A DNA stretch of 64,000 bases from positions 7,414,579 through 7,478,578 of the forward strand of contig OZ038436.1 of assembly GCA_964036275.1 (NCBI GenBank), given 5' to 3'. Both the position numbers and the translations under genes were made by a program. Below are positions 34,071 through 46,880 of the stretch, piece by piece. This DNA comes from Litoditis marina (lineage: Eukaryota; Nematoda; Chromadorea; Rhabditida; Rhabditidae). Under the pieces are notes generated by a model that had not been told where the DNA came from, searched no databases, and saw nothing but the letters and a program-made list of their open reading frames with translations. How positions within the stretch are numbered: the first letter of the stretch is position 1; every line of letters starts with the position of its first letter.

Positions 34071-34290
34071 TACTATTTAATTAAGTATAACTTTTTGTAG
34101 TTTTGGTCAGAAAACGGTTGTTCACGCAGATCGAAGTACAATTAGGTTTATGTGCCGGAAGTATGAGCAGATAGTCACTTCTAGAATACTTCCACTACTC
34201 TTTTTTGGCTGCTCACTGAATTTCAGCGCGATCGAATGTTTTTCACTTACTAAAGTTGTTTATCTCGATTCCACACATATTCCGGCTGCT

Positions 34291-34368
34291 GCAGTAGTTG
34301 AATGTTGCACTCCCAATATGAAACAGTGTTTGAATGGCTTTTCTTGATCAAATAGGCGTTTACAAATT
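34291..34368 (+). ncRNA. Candidate 21U-RNA gene (type H)
   Basis: GCAGTAGTTGAATGTTGCAC, no clear TATA but CAATATG. TGAT ends at 34348 (+39). A related GCGCGATCGAATG with a damaged core lies ~65 bp upstream (34226). Confidence 0.4.
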
Positions 34369-35286
34369 AATCAAAGTAGTAAAAGCCACTATTTATACTA
34401 CTGCTAGTAAACCGAACATTCACTAAGATCGTGAAAACACGTAAGATCTATAAACGTATCCAATCAATTTGACATAGTTTCTGCTATTTATTTTATTGAG
34501 CTAACCCTAAAGTCATAGTCATAGGTAGTTTCATGATTTGCCACAACCACTGAAACATAAACAGGAAATACAAGCTAGCAGTGTGAAACTTGATCAGTGG
34601 CCGTATTTTGTAAGCTCAAATAGCCGTGTAAGCTATTTGAGCAAAATTCAAATAGTCTACTACGAACTACTCCCTTGTTTTAGTACATATTCGCTCATGT
34701 GTAACAATATCAAACATGCGCTTGAATAGCAAAAAATATAATGAAAACACGTAACCTGAATTTGGTCATTCAAATTTTGTTTTTCATTGTTTTCCAGGTA
34801 GTTCTGGACGTGTTTCTATTAGAATGTATGATTGCCCATTGTCAAACAGTTCATATTTGTAAGTCACTAATGATTACTTTAACTATAGTTCGTTGACACT
34901 TTTTGTTTGGTGAGTTGTTATCATGGGTTAAATATTAGTGTGTGGGAATCATTTTCGAATTTATTCATCCTTCTAGCGAGTTGAAATTGTTAGTGCAGTC
35001 TCTCTGAGAAAATCTTCACGTTAGTTTTCTTCGTCAGTAGCAGAAACAGAATCGAGTTGATCCTCGGTAAATACGATAATCTACTTGAAACGTTTTGGTA
35101 CGGTTAGGAATGTGCTAAAACTGTGCTGTCTAGTTCTGCTGTACTTGTAATTTAATCTCTGGAGGCAGTTTCCGAATGGTAATGAGTACGCAGATAAAAC
35201 TACTATTCGATATTTTCTCTTATCACTCTCTATGACTGATTCGCGAGCCTTGTATGACTACTTCTTGAGTGCTTGTTGAATTCATC

Positions 35287-35320
35287 GCGCCTGCATGTAG
35301 CACTACTTCTATAAATCCTC
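35287..35320 (+). promoter_or_regulatory. Ruby-like element (type G), core damaged
   Basis: GCGCCTGCATGTAGCAC then ACTTCTATAAATCC. The partner at 33149 has TGTTGCA. Confidence 0.35.
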
Positions 35321-35883
35321 GAAATGACTTTCGCAAAAGTTCCACTTTGATTCTGGTATTATCAAATTTTTTCAATATCATCAAATATGCTTCGCCACAT
35401 AAATGCCCATATAGTTACACTTATCTTTTTGTTCTTGAGCACCATAGTATAACTTTTGATCTACAGCGAAATCAGTTTGCATCCATAGTAACAAAAGCTT
35501 AAGCTGCCACCAGAAATTTATTTTCAATACAAAAAAATTTCGGCACCACAAAATCACCAATGTTGCATAACAGTAACCTTATCACCTCGAAATGAAGTTT
35601 ACAGTTTTTACCGCACGAAATATTTCTTAGAACCGTACAGATTGAAATACTTGGGTAATTGCTCAATGGCGAATAAAGATTTTTTCTAGTCTAATTCTGT
35701 GAGCTTTTGCTGAATTAGCTCAAACACTTCGTACTCTTCTTGTTCCCTTGAAATGCCTTCATGTTTTGATCTACTAACTTACCAAGAAAAAAACCATTGA
35801 TAAAACCATTTCGAATTGAGTTGTTCATAAGCACATAGGGGTAAATTGGTACTGTTAGTATACGATGACTGTTAAATAGGGTT

Positions 35884-36305
35884 GTTAAGATCGAAATCGA
35901 AAATCGATTGAAGTCGGAAAAAGTAAAATCGAAATAATCGAAATTTTGCCAAAATCGAAAAGTCGAAACTCGCAAAACAGAGATTGGTCAACATTTGTTC
36001 ATAATCGTAAATCGGAAAAGTCTAAGATTTTCAGAATCCAAATTTCGATTATTTTCGAGTTGCGATTCTATTTTAAAAAAATGGTCAGATTTTGATTAGA
36101 AAGCATCATACGATAGTTCTGATATGAGTATAGCGCATTCACATAATTAATCTAGCCCATGGAGATAGATTTCCATTGAATAAAGAAAGTTGAAAATAGA
36201 AATAATCTTTTTTTTTCCGAACTACGCAAAATCGAAATCGAATCGAATCGACATTTCAAAATGACTCGAAAGTCGAAAATAGAAATGATCGGTTCAACAA
36301 CCCTA
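35884..36305. repeat. TCGAAA/TTTCGA-rich block, copy 2
   Basis: Paralogous to 33725-34070, with an insertion of unrelated AT-rich sequence near 36100-36200. Confidence 0.7.
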
Positions 36306-36524
36306 CTATTTAATTGAGTATAACTTTTTGTAGTTTTGGTCAGAAAACGGTTGTTCACGCAGATCGAAGTACATTTAGCCGTGCCGTGCCGAAAGTATGA
36401 GCAGATAGTCACTTCTAGAATACTTCCACTACTCTTTTTTGGCTGCTCACTGAATTTCTGCGCGATCGAATGTTTTTCACTTACTAAAGTTGTTCATCTC
36501 GATTCAACACATATTCCGGCTGCT

Positions 36525-36561
36525 GCAGTAGTTGAATGTTGCACTCCCAATATAAAACAGT
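36525..36561 (+). promoter_or_regulatory. Ruby-like element (type H)
   Basis: GCAGTAGTTGAATGTTGCAC (core 36537-36543). The start context of its partner (TTGATCA) has become TTGTACA, which destroys the YRNT at +39. Confidence 0.4.
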
Positions 36562-37213
36562 GTTTGAATGGCTTTTCTTGTACAAATGAGAGTTTACAAG
36601 TTAATCAAAGTAGTAAAAGCAACTATTTATACTACTGCTAGTAAACCGAACATTCACTAAGAACGTGAAAACACGTAAGATCTATAAACGTATCCAATCA
36701 ATTTGACATAGTTTCTGCAATTTATTTTATTGAGCTAACCCTAAAGTCATAGTCATAGGTAGTCTAGTGAATTTTGGGCTTTAAAGTTATGTGTTTTAAT
36801 TGAATACATACAGTGTTCAATTGGGTTTTCGATGAAAGTTCAAATATAACAATACAATACAATGCAATACAAAAAAAGTTATTTTTCTATCTTGTAGAGT
36901 GTCGCGTAACTGTGTTCTTGTTATCAAAAGGGTGGCAAGAAATGGAGAAGGGCCATTGTAAACTTTTTTGCTGTTTTCGCAGGTATTTGTTTTCAAATTT
37001 GACGTCATAAAATTATCAATGGTGGAACTTTTTTATGTTTTCAACAGGGTAATTAGTTTCTAGGTTCAAGAACTGAATAGCGATAACTATTCACTGAGCA
37101 AACATAATTATTCAGAAACAGTATATACTTGCAGAACTTTGTGATGAGTTTCGGAAGTTCATGCGAGACTTCTCTCACTGATATTATAATGCAATGTCAA
37201 TTTCGTTTTCTAC

Positions 37214-37290
37214 GTGCGCTCAAATGTTGCATCAACTGTACAGATACTGGGAATTTTCGCTTTTCTCAGTAACCTCATAGAACAATCCTC
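37214..37290 (+). ncRNA. Candidate 21U-RNA gene (type C)
   Basis: GTGCGCTCAAATGTTGCATC then AACTGTACAGATACTGGG. CAGT ends at 37270 (+39). Confidence 0.55.
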
Positions 37291-37635
37291 TAACTAAAGA
37301 CTGAAAAAATTTTTCGTTTGCCAATTGGTAGTTCCTTTTCAAAAAATAACTGTTTGTAAGATAGCGAGCCTTGGCATTTTATGGTTGTTTTGAATATGCG
37401 AAAAAAAGAGGTGTTTCACTAGAAGAATCATCAAAAACACTAGAAAAGCGGTCGAGGAGAGGCCAGTTGAAATGTTTGTATTCTTCACTAGATTTGTACT
37501 ATGATCCAACTGCATTTATTTGAGTTTCGTTTCGGAGAAAAAAATTTATAGAGCAGATCCAACTACAATTCAGTTTTTGATTTACGAGCGGCTTCTGACT
37601 GCTAGAACACACATAAGACTGACCGTTCAATTAAA

Positions 37636-37711
37636 GCGCGGTCCAATGTCGCACTAAATCCATACATTCTGGAGATTGCGATAAAAGCAATACTTGAATG
37701 CTACCCACATG
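37636..37711 (+). ncRNA. Candidate 21U-RNA gene
   Basis: GCGCGGTCCAATGTCGCAC then TCCATACATTCTGG. CAAT ends at 37691 (+38). Confidence 0.5.
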
Positions 37712-38291
37712 CTAGTACACGAGAAAACCACTGTCTCTCATGACCACACTTTTTTTGATGAGGTCAAACATGTTCTTCAATTGATGTATGAATACGTGAA
37801 AAAATCATATGCGAAGTAGAAAAAGGAGATGGAACCAGGAATAAAACACAGAACAGAGTGATAAAGTGAGGCTCACGTTAAAACGCGCCTTGGAGTTGAG
37901 TTGGCACGCTGCCAAAGTCTCATTGCTGAGTATTGGCTGTTTACATCCTTTTCGGGAATATTTGTGAAATGCTTCACACTTACAGAAGGTAGAACAAAAC
38001 ATAAAGTGGTTCTGTGTCACAAATTTCACGGAGCAAAAACAATTAATAACAGTTTACAAACTTGTGTTCGAACAACACGAGAACACATAATAAAAACAAT
38101 TTGAACTAACGTTGGAATTTTCACTCAACAACGCAGTGTGTATCAATATATACTCCAATTAAGTTTTTTTAAAAATCAGAAACGGTCTCAGGAGTTTTGT
38201 ATTATTACTTCCGCTATATTGTGACTGATCATATACAGTACTTCAATCGATGGGTGAAACGTAATATAACATTGAAATGCACAATTGAAGT

Positions 38292-38367
38292 ATTCCTCCA
38301 TCTATTGATCCATTGTTCATAGCTCGACGTCCAGGGTATATAGAGGTATTGCAACATTTGCCCGCGC
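38292..38367 (-). ncRNA. Candidate 21U-RNA gene (type D), minus strand
   Basis: Minus strand GCGCGGGCAAATGTTGCA then CCTCTATATACCCTGGACG. CAAT ends at 38312 (+38). The surrounding DNA reads like an inverted type D unit, down to the TTTGATCTAC block at its far end. Confidence 0.55.
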
Positions 38368-39149
38368 TGGAATTCTTTAGGCACCCAAGTAGGAGTCATG
38401 AAAGTATTCTTCCGGGCAGAATTGTCGCATAAAAAGCGCATAAACTCAATTTAATTTGATCTGCATAAACAACAGCTTTTTGAGAGAAAACTACAAAATT
38501 ATATATTGAATAAAACATCTATCAACAGTACGAATTCACCCACTTCTAGCTGTTTTTGTGGATCTACTCAATTGAAAATGGTTTTATCGATGCATTTTAT
38601 GGTGAATCAACACTGTAGATCAACCTATAAAAATTTTCAAACCACAAACACTAATAAGCTCGGTTTTTCTTACAAATTTGCGTGGACAATAGGCCGAAAA
38701 TAAGTACAAAAGCTTCAATTTGGAAGAAATGTTGCAAAAAAAAACACACACTCTATACTGTCAATGAACACAGGTTCCTGTTGTTGGTTCTGATCTTTGA
38801 TCTTTAATCTTCAGTGATCAGAAAACGTAGTAGTTTATTGTAAGATTCCAAACATATTAGTAATTTGCAATATTCCAATGTATCTGTTGAGTTTATAATT
38901 AATTAGCCAGTTGCACTACAAGTTATAATGTTTTTCATGAATGGGCTCGAATCCTGTACTCTTCTTTGTTCCCCTCGTGAAAAACGAACCACGTTTGTGA
39001 TAATAGATGTTTAACCTGTTTAACCTATCTTCAGTGTTTGTGTTTGGATATTGGTATATAAATTTTGATCTACAGTATTGATTAACCCCAATATACAATG
39101 AACATTCGGAATTGAGTGTATTCATAAAAACTACTAAAAAGGATAAAAT

Positions 39150-39960
39150 TGTACTGTTGTGTGATCAAAACTTTTTCACTTACTGAAGTTGTTCATTCCG
39201 ATTCAGCACATATTCCGGCTGCTCCAGTAGTTGAATGTTGCACTTCCAATATAGAACAGTGTTTGAATGGCTTTCCTTGATCAACTGAGCATTTACAAAA
39301 TAATCAAAGTAGTGAAAGCAACTATTTATATTACTGCTAGTAAACCGAACATTCACTAAGAACGTGAAAACACGTGAGATCTATAAACGTATCCAATCAA
39401 TTTGACATAGTTTCTGCTATTTATTTCATCGAGCTAACCCTAAAGTTCAGTTCTTATTCTTACATTTTCCTACTAAATAGGTAATCTAGTACATTTTGGG
39501 CTATGTGTTTTATATGAATACATACACTAGTCAATTGGGTTTTCGATGAAAGTTCAAATATAACAATACAACACAATACAATACAAAAAAAGTTATTTTT
39601 CTATCTTGTACCTGCGTGTCGCGTAACCGTGTTATTGTTATCAAAAAGGGCGCAATAAATGGAGAAGGGCCATTGTAAAACAATATGATGACAAAGCAAT
39701 GAATGTTTTTTTTGCGGTTTTCGCAGGTATTCGTTTTCAAATTTGACGTCACAGTCATAAAATTATCAATGTTGTCACTTTTTTTATGTTTTTAACAAGG
39801 TGATTGAGTTTATAGGTTCAAGAACTGAACAGCGATAGATGTTCAATAAGCAAAAAGATTATTCAGAAACTCTATTTACTTGCAGAACTGTATGAAGAGT
39901 TTTGAAAGTTCAAGCAAATCATCTCTAACGGATAATATAACGCATTGCCAGTTCCCCACT
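39150..39960 (+). repeat. Partial third copy of the tandem piRNA unit
   Basis: Matches ~36460-37200 (promoter element, then GGGTTTTCGATGAAAGTTC and TTTGACGTCA blocks), with small indels. Confidence 0.65.
39224..39301 (+). ncRNA. Candidate 21U-RNA gene (type H)
   Basis: CCAGTAGTTGAATGTTGCAC then CCAATATAG. TGAT ends at 39281 (+39). Confidence 0.4.
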
Positions 39961-39975
39961 TCGTTCGTCATCTAA

Positions 39976-40051
39976 GCGCGGTCCAATGTTGCACCAACTG
40001 TACGCATACTTAAAATCATTCCGTTTCTATTAAGAATTCTGAATTCGCGTT
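39976..40051 (+). ncRNA. Candidate 21U-RNA gene (type C)
   Basis: GCGCGGTCCAATGTTGCAC then CAACTGTACGCATACT. TATT ends at 40031 (+38). Confidence 0.5.
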
Positions 40052-40478
40052 AATGAAAGATTAAAAAGTTTCACTGTTTTCCAAGTGGTTCTGGTTGTGT
40101 TTTGTATAATAATAGATGATTGTTCGTTGCCAACCGTAGTATAACTGTGTGAAACTAATGATTCCTTCAACTAAAGTTCGCTGATACTACCAGTTTCTTG
40201 AATTTTATCATGTTTTGAGCGTTAGTGTGTGGGAATCATTTTCAAATTTTCAGTGTTCATTCTTCTAGTGAGTTGAAATTGTTAATGCAGTCTCTCTGAG
40301 AATATCTTCACGTACAGATGTCTTCCGTCAGCGTCTGAGCAAGTTATTTTTCAAATACTAATGTTTGCAAATCGAACAACAATCAGATTTTTCTCATATC
40401 AGTTTCTATTACTGATTCGCGATCCTTTAGTGCAAGAAGACTGGTATGACTACTTATTGAGTGTTCGTAGAACTAACT

Positions 40479-40555
40479 GCGGTTGCATGTTGCAACACCT
40501 GTATATACCTCGGTCGTCTTGTGCGCCAAAGTGCTGTTTCCATATGAAAAGTCGT
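40479..40555 (+). ncRNA. Candidate 21U-RNA gene (type G)
   Basis: GCGGTTGCATGTTGCAAC then CCTGTATATACCTCGG. TGCT ends at 40535 (+41), the spacing shared by several type G copies. Confidence 0.45.
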
Positions 40556-40639
40556 AGCTCGAATGTTAGACATAGAAATAGGGTCATTTATCAACTTAAG
40601 ATTTTTAATGACGATAATTGGTAATCAGCTTGTGCTGAA

Positions 40640-41380
40640 ACTAGAATGTTTTACTCGCAGTGAGTGTAAGTTATTGTCTCTCTATCAATCACGGTCTAAA
40701 TTAGGAAATCTCCTTATCAGTATGTTAAACGATCACCACGTTTCATGACTTTGTTATTTAGCTTGTATTATATCTTGTAACACTATGTTTATGTGTGCCG
40801 TTTTCTTTTATAACGTATTAAAGATTTTTTCAACGCTTCCTTCTGAGCAGTTCGCGTACGGAAACACGGAACAATTAAGGATTCGTATTTCTCATAAAGA
40901 ATTCAATCATACCTTCCAAGCTATCTCTGTTTGTTCCATGTTATAGTTATATGTGAATGAACCCAATCATAGGAACCTTAATTACCCTATAATGAAACAA
41001 TCGGTGAAACATTGGAGCGCGCGTACATGACCAGTGAAGACAGTTTATAGAAGTACTTACTAACAATAGCTTGAATCACATTTAGGTCTGAAAAACTAAA
41101 TGTATTCAAAAAGAATAGAAGTTGCGTTTCTCGTTTTTGAGTGAATTTTGCTTATTTCTGTCTAAATGCAAAAATAAAAATCAACAAACGAGAATCGCAA
41201 AACAAGAAACTGAGTCATTGAAACGAGCATGTATGAACAAGTAAACAATACAAACATTTAAACCAAATTTTTAACCAAATTTTTCGTGTTTCATTTCCAG
41301 GGTAGTCGTTCAATAGTTTGGCGTCTTTCGCATCACGGCACTTTTGTTTTTTCAACAACTACGTGATGAATCCGTCTACC
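40640..41380. other. AT-rich spacer, no gene recognised
   Basis: No promoter element and no coherent frame. A weak long-range inverted similarity (GCGTTTCTCGTTT near 41130 against AAACGAGAATCGC near 41190) is visible. Confidence 0.4.
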
Positions 41381-41383
41381 TCT

Positions 41384-41455
41384 GTAGTTGAATGTTTCAA
41401 TTTCATCATAGATTACTATCAAAGGATTTTCTGATACCCTCTTCGTTAATCAAAA
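41384..41455 (+). ncRNA. Candidate 21U-RNA gene with exact TGTTTCA core
   Basis: GTAGTTGAATGTTTCA (core 41393-41399) has the same heptamer as the C. elegans motif. The TATA block is weak. TGAT ends at 41435 (+36). Confidence 0.4.
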
Positions 41456-41699
41456 TCAATCAAATATGAGAAAAACTGTTAAAATTGAAAATACGCCTGT
41501 TCGTTCAATAGTTCAGTGGAAGGAAACTTGTGACCGCACAATTGGTTGCCAAGTCCAACATTCAACGGAGCTAGAAAAATGACGTAGAACTCGTCCTAAG
41601 AGTTTTTTTTCATATAAAACTATCGTAATTCTCTCTCAACTGGCTTGGTCATGTTGTTGTATTATGAGCATTCCTTGTTGGTTTAACTATAGTCTTTTC

Positions 41700-41822
41700 C
41701 ATTCCTACTGAGACTCCTACAGTAGGATTTCAAAACTGCCAAGCCGTTTTGCTAACTTACTTTTGATAGGAGAATTTGTAGAAGCTGTAGGCGGAGAAGC
41801 TGTAGGAGTCTCAGTAGGGATG
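41700..41822. mobile_element. Small foldback insertion
   Basis: Arms CCATTCCTACTGAGACTCC... (41700-41723) and its complement (41799-41822) surround ~75 bp. It interrupts a block that runs straight through at ~52020-52070 and 62010-62060. Confidence 0.5.
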
Positions 41823-41930
41823 GTGTGAACTATAACTTTACTATGCAATTTTCGGTATTGTCGTTCTATAGTATGAATTTTCGTATAATGGTTCTATTGT
41901 TTTTCGGTATTGTGCATAGGCAGTCTGCTC

Positions 41931-42007
41931 CTGCGGTTGATTGTTGCGCTCATAATGTATAATGTTATCTATATTTTTCGAATTGATAACTTCTGAACTT
42001 CTGTTAA
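41931..42007 (+). ncRNA. Candidate 21U-RNA gene (type J)
   Basis: CTGCGGTTGATTGTTGCGCTC then ATAATGTATAATG. TGAT ends at 41987 (+39). The Helitron-like element begins 20 bp beyond the predicted RNA. Confidence 0.5.
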
Positions 42008-42026
42008 GATGAAAACCTATAAAGTA

Positions 42027-43669
42027 TTCATGAAAAAGTGGGGGCCCAACGACTGTGAGATTTGTCTTCTGCTGTGCGCCGCTTAGACAGCTACTCTCAA
42101 ATGGAGCAGCTACTGCTACAAAAACCGGAAAATAATAATATACTCAAGTATAACTGTTCATCACAAACATACAAAAGTCGTAAAATATTTTTTCAAACCT
42201 GTAAACTAGAATCTACAAATCACAGCTGCGAAAGAGAGAACAACTTGAATAATATGACAAGCGTAGCACTTAGAGTTGAAGTAACGACAAAAAACTGCAA
42301 ACCTTTGTCCGCAACACCAGAAAATTTACAATTGACTACGTTGAGTTAACATCTGTGATTTGTAGATTCTAGTTTACAGGTTTGAAAAAATATTTTACGA
42401 CTTTTGTATGTTTGTGATGAACAGTTATACTTGAGTATATTATTATTTTCCGGTTTTTGTAGCAGTAGCTGCTCCATTCGAGAGTAGATGTCTAAAGGGC
42501 GCACAGCAGAAGACAAATCTCACAGTCGTTGGGCCCCCACTTTTTCATGAATGTTTCTGTTTTTGTATACATGCCGTAGGCATGTAGTTTGACGGTGCAG
42601 ATAAAATTGTTTTCCCAATGAACCACTTGTCAAAAATTACCATCATTCGAAAAAATATGACGTCAACATTGCAGTTCTAAAAACTTACTTCGTCTGCCCT
42701 TCCGAATCCCAGAATACGTCATATTTAGACAAAGTTTCATCGTTAATATACCATTTTTAAGATATTTTCAGCATTTGAAAATATATGTGACGTCAATTTT
42801 TTTAAAAGTTGCCGTCATCTGGCCTTCTGAGTTCCAGAATACGTCATATTTAGACAAAGTTTCATCGTTAATATACCATTTTTAAGATATTTTTAGCATT
42901 TGAAAATATATCTGACGTCAACTTTGCACTTTTCAAAAATTACGTCATCTGGTCGTCAGAATCCCAGAATACGTCACTCTTAGATTGAGTTTCACCGTTA
43001 GTTGACCCTTTCTAAGATATTACCATCATTTGAAAATATATGTGACGTCAACTTTGCAGTTTTCAAAAATGACGTCATCTGGTCTCCAGAATCCTGAAGG
43101 ACGTCAGAAATACAATACTTCATATTCAAAAAATTGCACGTTGGCATCACATTTCAATTTTCAAGCAAATCGGTAATTGTTTCTCTAAGTTTCAATACAG
43201 TTTGAGTTATCGACCGGACAGAGAGAGTGAGAGAGCGTGCTGAATGGAGAGACGCAGACACTTATCGAAAAATGTCTATAACTTTGATTAAAACAATTTT
43301 TTTGCAAATTGTTTTTGGTCCGCCAGGGTTTGAGTAGGTATCACATGTCTTCCACATTTTTCAACAAAATCGATTCAGTAGAAACCCTTAAACTGGGAAT
43401 TTTCCCTTGTCACAACCCACCCACCCACCCACCCACACACGACGGAAGTTGGCGCTCTTGATGAAGCGAAAACTTCATAACTTGGCTCAAACTCAACCGA
43501 TTTCGATAAAATTTGGGGCACACTTTGCAAATATGCTGTAGAAACTTCCCCAGTTTGTAAAAGTTCTGTTTTGCAAATTTCAGCCTTTTTATGGGAAAAC
43601 TAAAAAAACGGAGGCGCGCATTAGCCGGACCAAAGACAAATCTCGCACAGCGCTTCACGCTGCGCGCGA
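42027..43669 (-). mobile_element. Helitron-like element, family A copy 2
   Basis: Minus strand, from TCGCGCGCAGCGTGAAGC at 43669 to the CATGAA end at 42027. Host bases are A on one side and T on the other. Compared with copy 1 it has a shorter satellite and only one TATCACATGTCTTCC block. Foldback arms ~42027-42229 and 42349-42552. Non-coding; the 42062-42349 frame is a foldback artefact. Confidence 0.5.
42650..43110. repeat. CRE-like satellite in family A copy 2
   Basis: About three ~125-130-bp units with TGACGTCA or one-base variants. Confidence 0.7.
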
Positions 43670-45930
43670 TTCAACGGTAGAAGAACGATTCATGTTGTTT
43701 TGCTAGTAAAACGTACAGTTTACGTCAAACGCGCCAAACACGGAAAGTCTAAAAAGTATCCAATTAATTTACTATAGTTTTTTGCCCATTTTATTATTGA
43801 GGGACCCCACAGCTCACAGTTATCTTCCTCCTCACATTGATACACAAGGTTCAAAGTTCAAAGTTCAAGTTCAGTGTTCAAAGGAACCGTACAATAATGT
43901 GCATAATAATGTGTGTGATGTCTGCAATGTGCAATGTAGATAACTTTTGAAAAATGAAAAAAAGTCATTTATTCTGTTTTGAGATGGAAGTTCCTACATT
44001 ACGTGCAGAAAGTTCAAGAAACCACATCATTACGGAGCGAAATAGAAGCCAACAGGATTTGGGTTACTGTAATGCAGCAATCCTTCTAATCGAAACAAAT
44101 GATAATTCGACAAATTCCGTCAGGTATTTCAAAGATAAGGCTGTCAGACGCGTTTGGAACGTGGAAAACACGTAAGATCTATTAACGTACCCATTTGATT
44201 CGACGCAGTTTTCCCTATTTCTTGTAATTAACTAACTCTAAAGTGCACCCTTACTTCTACTTTCCTACTTACTTGCAAAATGTGCATGGATGGTCAAATC
44301 AAGGCCTACCTGGTTGGAATTGAATTTTGTTTTGCGAGCACAATATTATGATTTTTGATCTCCAGTGAAATCGATTCATCAATAGTAACATAACTCAAAT
44401 GTATAGTTCTACAATTTACCAGGAACTTGAAGGAGAACAGAAAGGAAAGTTAACAAGAAAGAGCTGCTCAAAAAACACCGAAATATACAAATTTCACTCC
44501 AAACTAACAAATGTGTCTGCATACGGTTCACACGTTTTAGCCTGTCTTGGCGCACGCCCCGTTAAGTTTAGGTACCCCGGGGTACCTGAACTAGCTCTCC
44601 ATTCTGTCCTCCTTCAAGTTGGAAGAAGAATCCCTAGTGGGTCAGAGAACATTCATGTTATATTACTGTATGTTATATTAACTTACCGTTGCACAAAATA
44701 AGTATTTAGAATTGTACTAAAGTTAAAAACTCCAGGAATTTTAGTAATTTGCTACATTTACATGTTTTCGTTGAGTTGCGAAGTCTGTATTGAGAGACAA
44801 TATTTAGTTCAAATACGTTTTTGCCTAACTTTTGGTTCTAATGATTGAACCAAGCTTAAGATGAAAGGATATTTCATTGTAGGACAACTACGTAATTGGT
44901 ATAATAAGTCAAAGTATACAAGGAAACAGAAATACACGTACATTCGATCCTACAACTCCCTATCTTTTGTGTTCCCTCTATACACTCTCTTTCTTATACG
45001 TTACTATGTATTGTTATGTTATCTCTCATCTGATAAAAAGTTATTATTCATCCAAATGTTATGTTGTCTAGTTGTGTTCAGACATCTAACTATTTGCATG
45101 TATTCGTCAGAGCAAGCTGGAATCGAGGAACTAGCTATTAAGGCACAAAGCGTGGCATTATGTAAAATATACTGAAGACTCTGCCAGGGGGGTCAAAACT
45201 TTCCAGGTAAATTTTCAATTCAACCCGGTGGTTTGTTAACCATAGCAGTTAACTAGTAACCGGGTTACCCAATTAACCCTTTTGTTAAAAAAATGCAAAC
45301 TGCAATCCCTTCATATACTTTAGTTACCTATAAATACAACTACTGGAAATACCATCGAAAATGCAAAAGACAACCACATTTTGAAAAGATACAATGTCAT
45401 TCATTACATAGGACTTGGAAATCAGCAATGCCTAACTTTCAATGTTAACGGTAAGAAAACAATTGTGCCACTAATCGTTCTCTTTTGTTAATGGCGCAAC
45501 TACTTTATGTCCTGAGCTTTTCCTCTATCCCACAAAGGTCGTACTCAATGAACTAGGTAACTCGAACAATATTAGTTCAATACCCCAAACAATCGCTTGA
45601 CATTTTCTGGTTACTAGAATTTAGGAACAATATCAAATATCAAACTATAAGTAGGTCAGGAAACTCAAATCTAATGGGTATAACTTATTAGCTCTAACAC
45701 GTTTTTATACATGTTATACATGATTGTAAGTTTTATTACTGGTTTACCATGAACATTTATTGCAAGGTTATTTTTATAACTAAATAAATATGCCTATGAA
45801 ATGTTTTTTTCAGAGCGAAAGATCAAACTACAACTATCGATTGATGGCTAGAAGGCTCAATAGATATTTTCGTCCGGCTCGTTTCCCTTCCAACCGGGTG
45901 GCTAATATCGCATTACATCTTTCGTTCAAA
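43670..45930. other. Unrecognised region without promoter elements
   Basis: About 2.2 kb of mostly unique DNA with no promoter-like element. Short frames at 43954-44175, 44399-44701 and 44861-45175 show no family features. A GGTACCCCGGGGTACC palindrome lies at 44571-44586. Near 45240 there is CCGGGTTACCCAATTAACCC. Confidence 0.4.
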
Positions 45931-45938
45931 ATTTATAT

Positions 45939-46015
45939 GCGCGGTCCAATGTTGCACTGACTCTATAGATACTGGGAATCATTGCGGTCCTTGGTGAGTT
46001 TGATGTTTCCAGTTT
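45939..46015 (+). ncRNA. Candidate 21U-RNA gene (type T)
   Basis: GCGCGGTCCAATGTTGCAC then CTCTATAGATACTGGG. TGGT ends at 45995 (+39). Confidence 0.55.
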
Positions 46016-46260
46016 ATAAACAACAAATGTTACAACAACAGAAAAAATATTCAGCGTATTTTAGGTTTGTAGATTCATGCGGCTTATTGTGTACTAGGCG
46101 CTGTTTGTCAAAGTTGTATGCTTTCATTTTCACTCAGTCAAACTCTGAAATTAATTAACAGTGATCTGTTTTTTTTATCGATTTGGTCGTTTGGTTAGAT
46201 TATTGACTCAAAAGCACTGTGAACATCATTCTCACATCTCTCAAACCGCGCGTGATTCAT

Positions 46261-46337
46261 GCAAGGCCGAATGTTTCAGGATCTATATATAATCCGGTCC
46301 GTACTGGCTGTAATGTTGAGTCAACACGAAAACGATC
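46261..46337 (+). ncRNA. Candidate 21U-RNA gene with TGTTTCA core
   Basis: GGCCGAATGTTTCAGG then ATCTATATATAATCCGG. TGTT ends at 46317 (+39). The GCGC block upstream has been altered to GCAA; its duplicate at 60599 has GCGCGG. Confidence 0.55.
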
Positions 46338-46422
46338 GACGAAATTAAATATAATGATATCTGTCGAGGCGAAAACTGATAGATTAATTAATTTTCAATA
46401 CCTCACTTCAGTCGCCATCTTT

Positions 46423-46459
46423 GCGCGCTCAAATGTTGCATCAACTGTACAGATACTGG
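46423..46459 (+). promoter_or_regulatory. Ruby-like element (type C)
   Basis: GCGCGCTCAAATGTTGCATC then AACTGTACAGATACTGG. The start tetramer reads TTGTC rather than YRNT at +38/39. It lies only ~150 bp beyond the previous copy. Confidence 0.5.
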
Positions 46460-46880
46460 AAATCTTCCTCTTCCTTGTCCACGGGAGTTATTCGATGCAA
46501 TGAAAGACTAGAAAGTTTCATCGTTTTCCAAGTAGTTTTGGATGTGTTTATATGAGAAAATGTAATGTTCGTTGTCAAACAGACTATAAAGTAACGAATG
46601 ATTACTGTAACTAAAGTTCGCTGATACTCTCTGTTTTGTTGATTATATCATGTTTTGAGCGTTAGTGTGCGGAAATTGTTTTCAAGTTTTGTTCATTCTT
46701 CTAGTGACTTGAAACTAATTATTACTGTCTCCGTGAGGATTTTTTCACGTCAGGTTTCCCGTCATTAGTTTCATTCGAGTTGAAAATCAATAATCTAGTT
46801 GAAACGTTTACTTACGGTTATACTGGTCGCAATTTGGTTCCTGATAAAACTATAAAATTTCGTCTTGTTTTTCTGTTTGT

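Larger units (their letters stand above)
32600..34745 (+). repeat. Tandem piRNA unit, repeat 1
   Basis: About 2.15-2.2 kb repeated at ~34860-36830 in direct orientation. Matching landmarks: TGATCTACAGCGAAATCA at ~33310 and ~35460; the TCGAAA block; the GCAGTAGTTGAATGTTGCAC element at 34291 and 36525. Confidence 0.75.
34860..36830 (+). repeat. Tandem piRNA unit, repeat 2
   Basis: Second copy of 32600-34745. Differences include an extra ~50 bp around 36100-36170, inside the TCGAAA block. Confidence 0.75.

Noticed and set aside
44571..44586. GGTACCCCGGGGTACC palindrome as a regulatory site
   Set aside because: A single isolated occurrence with no context to support a function.
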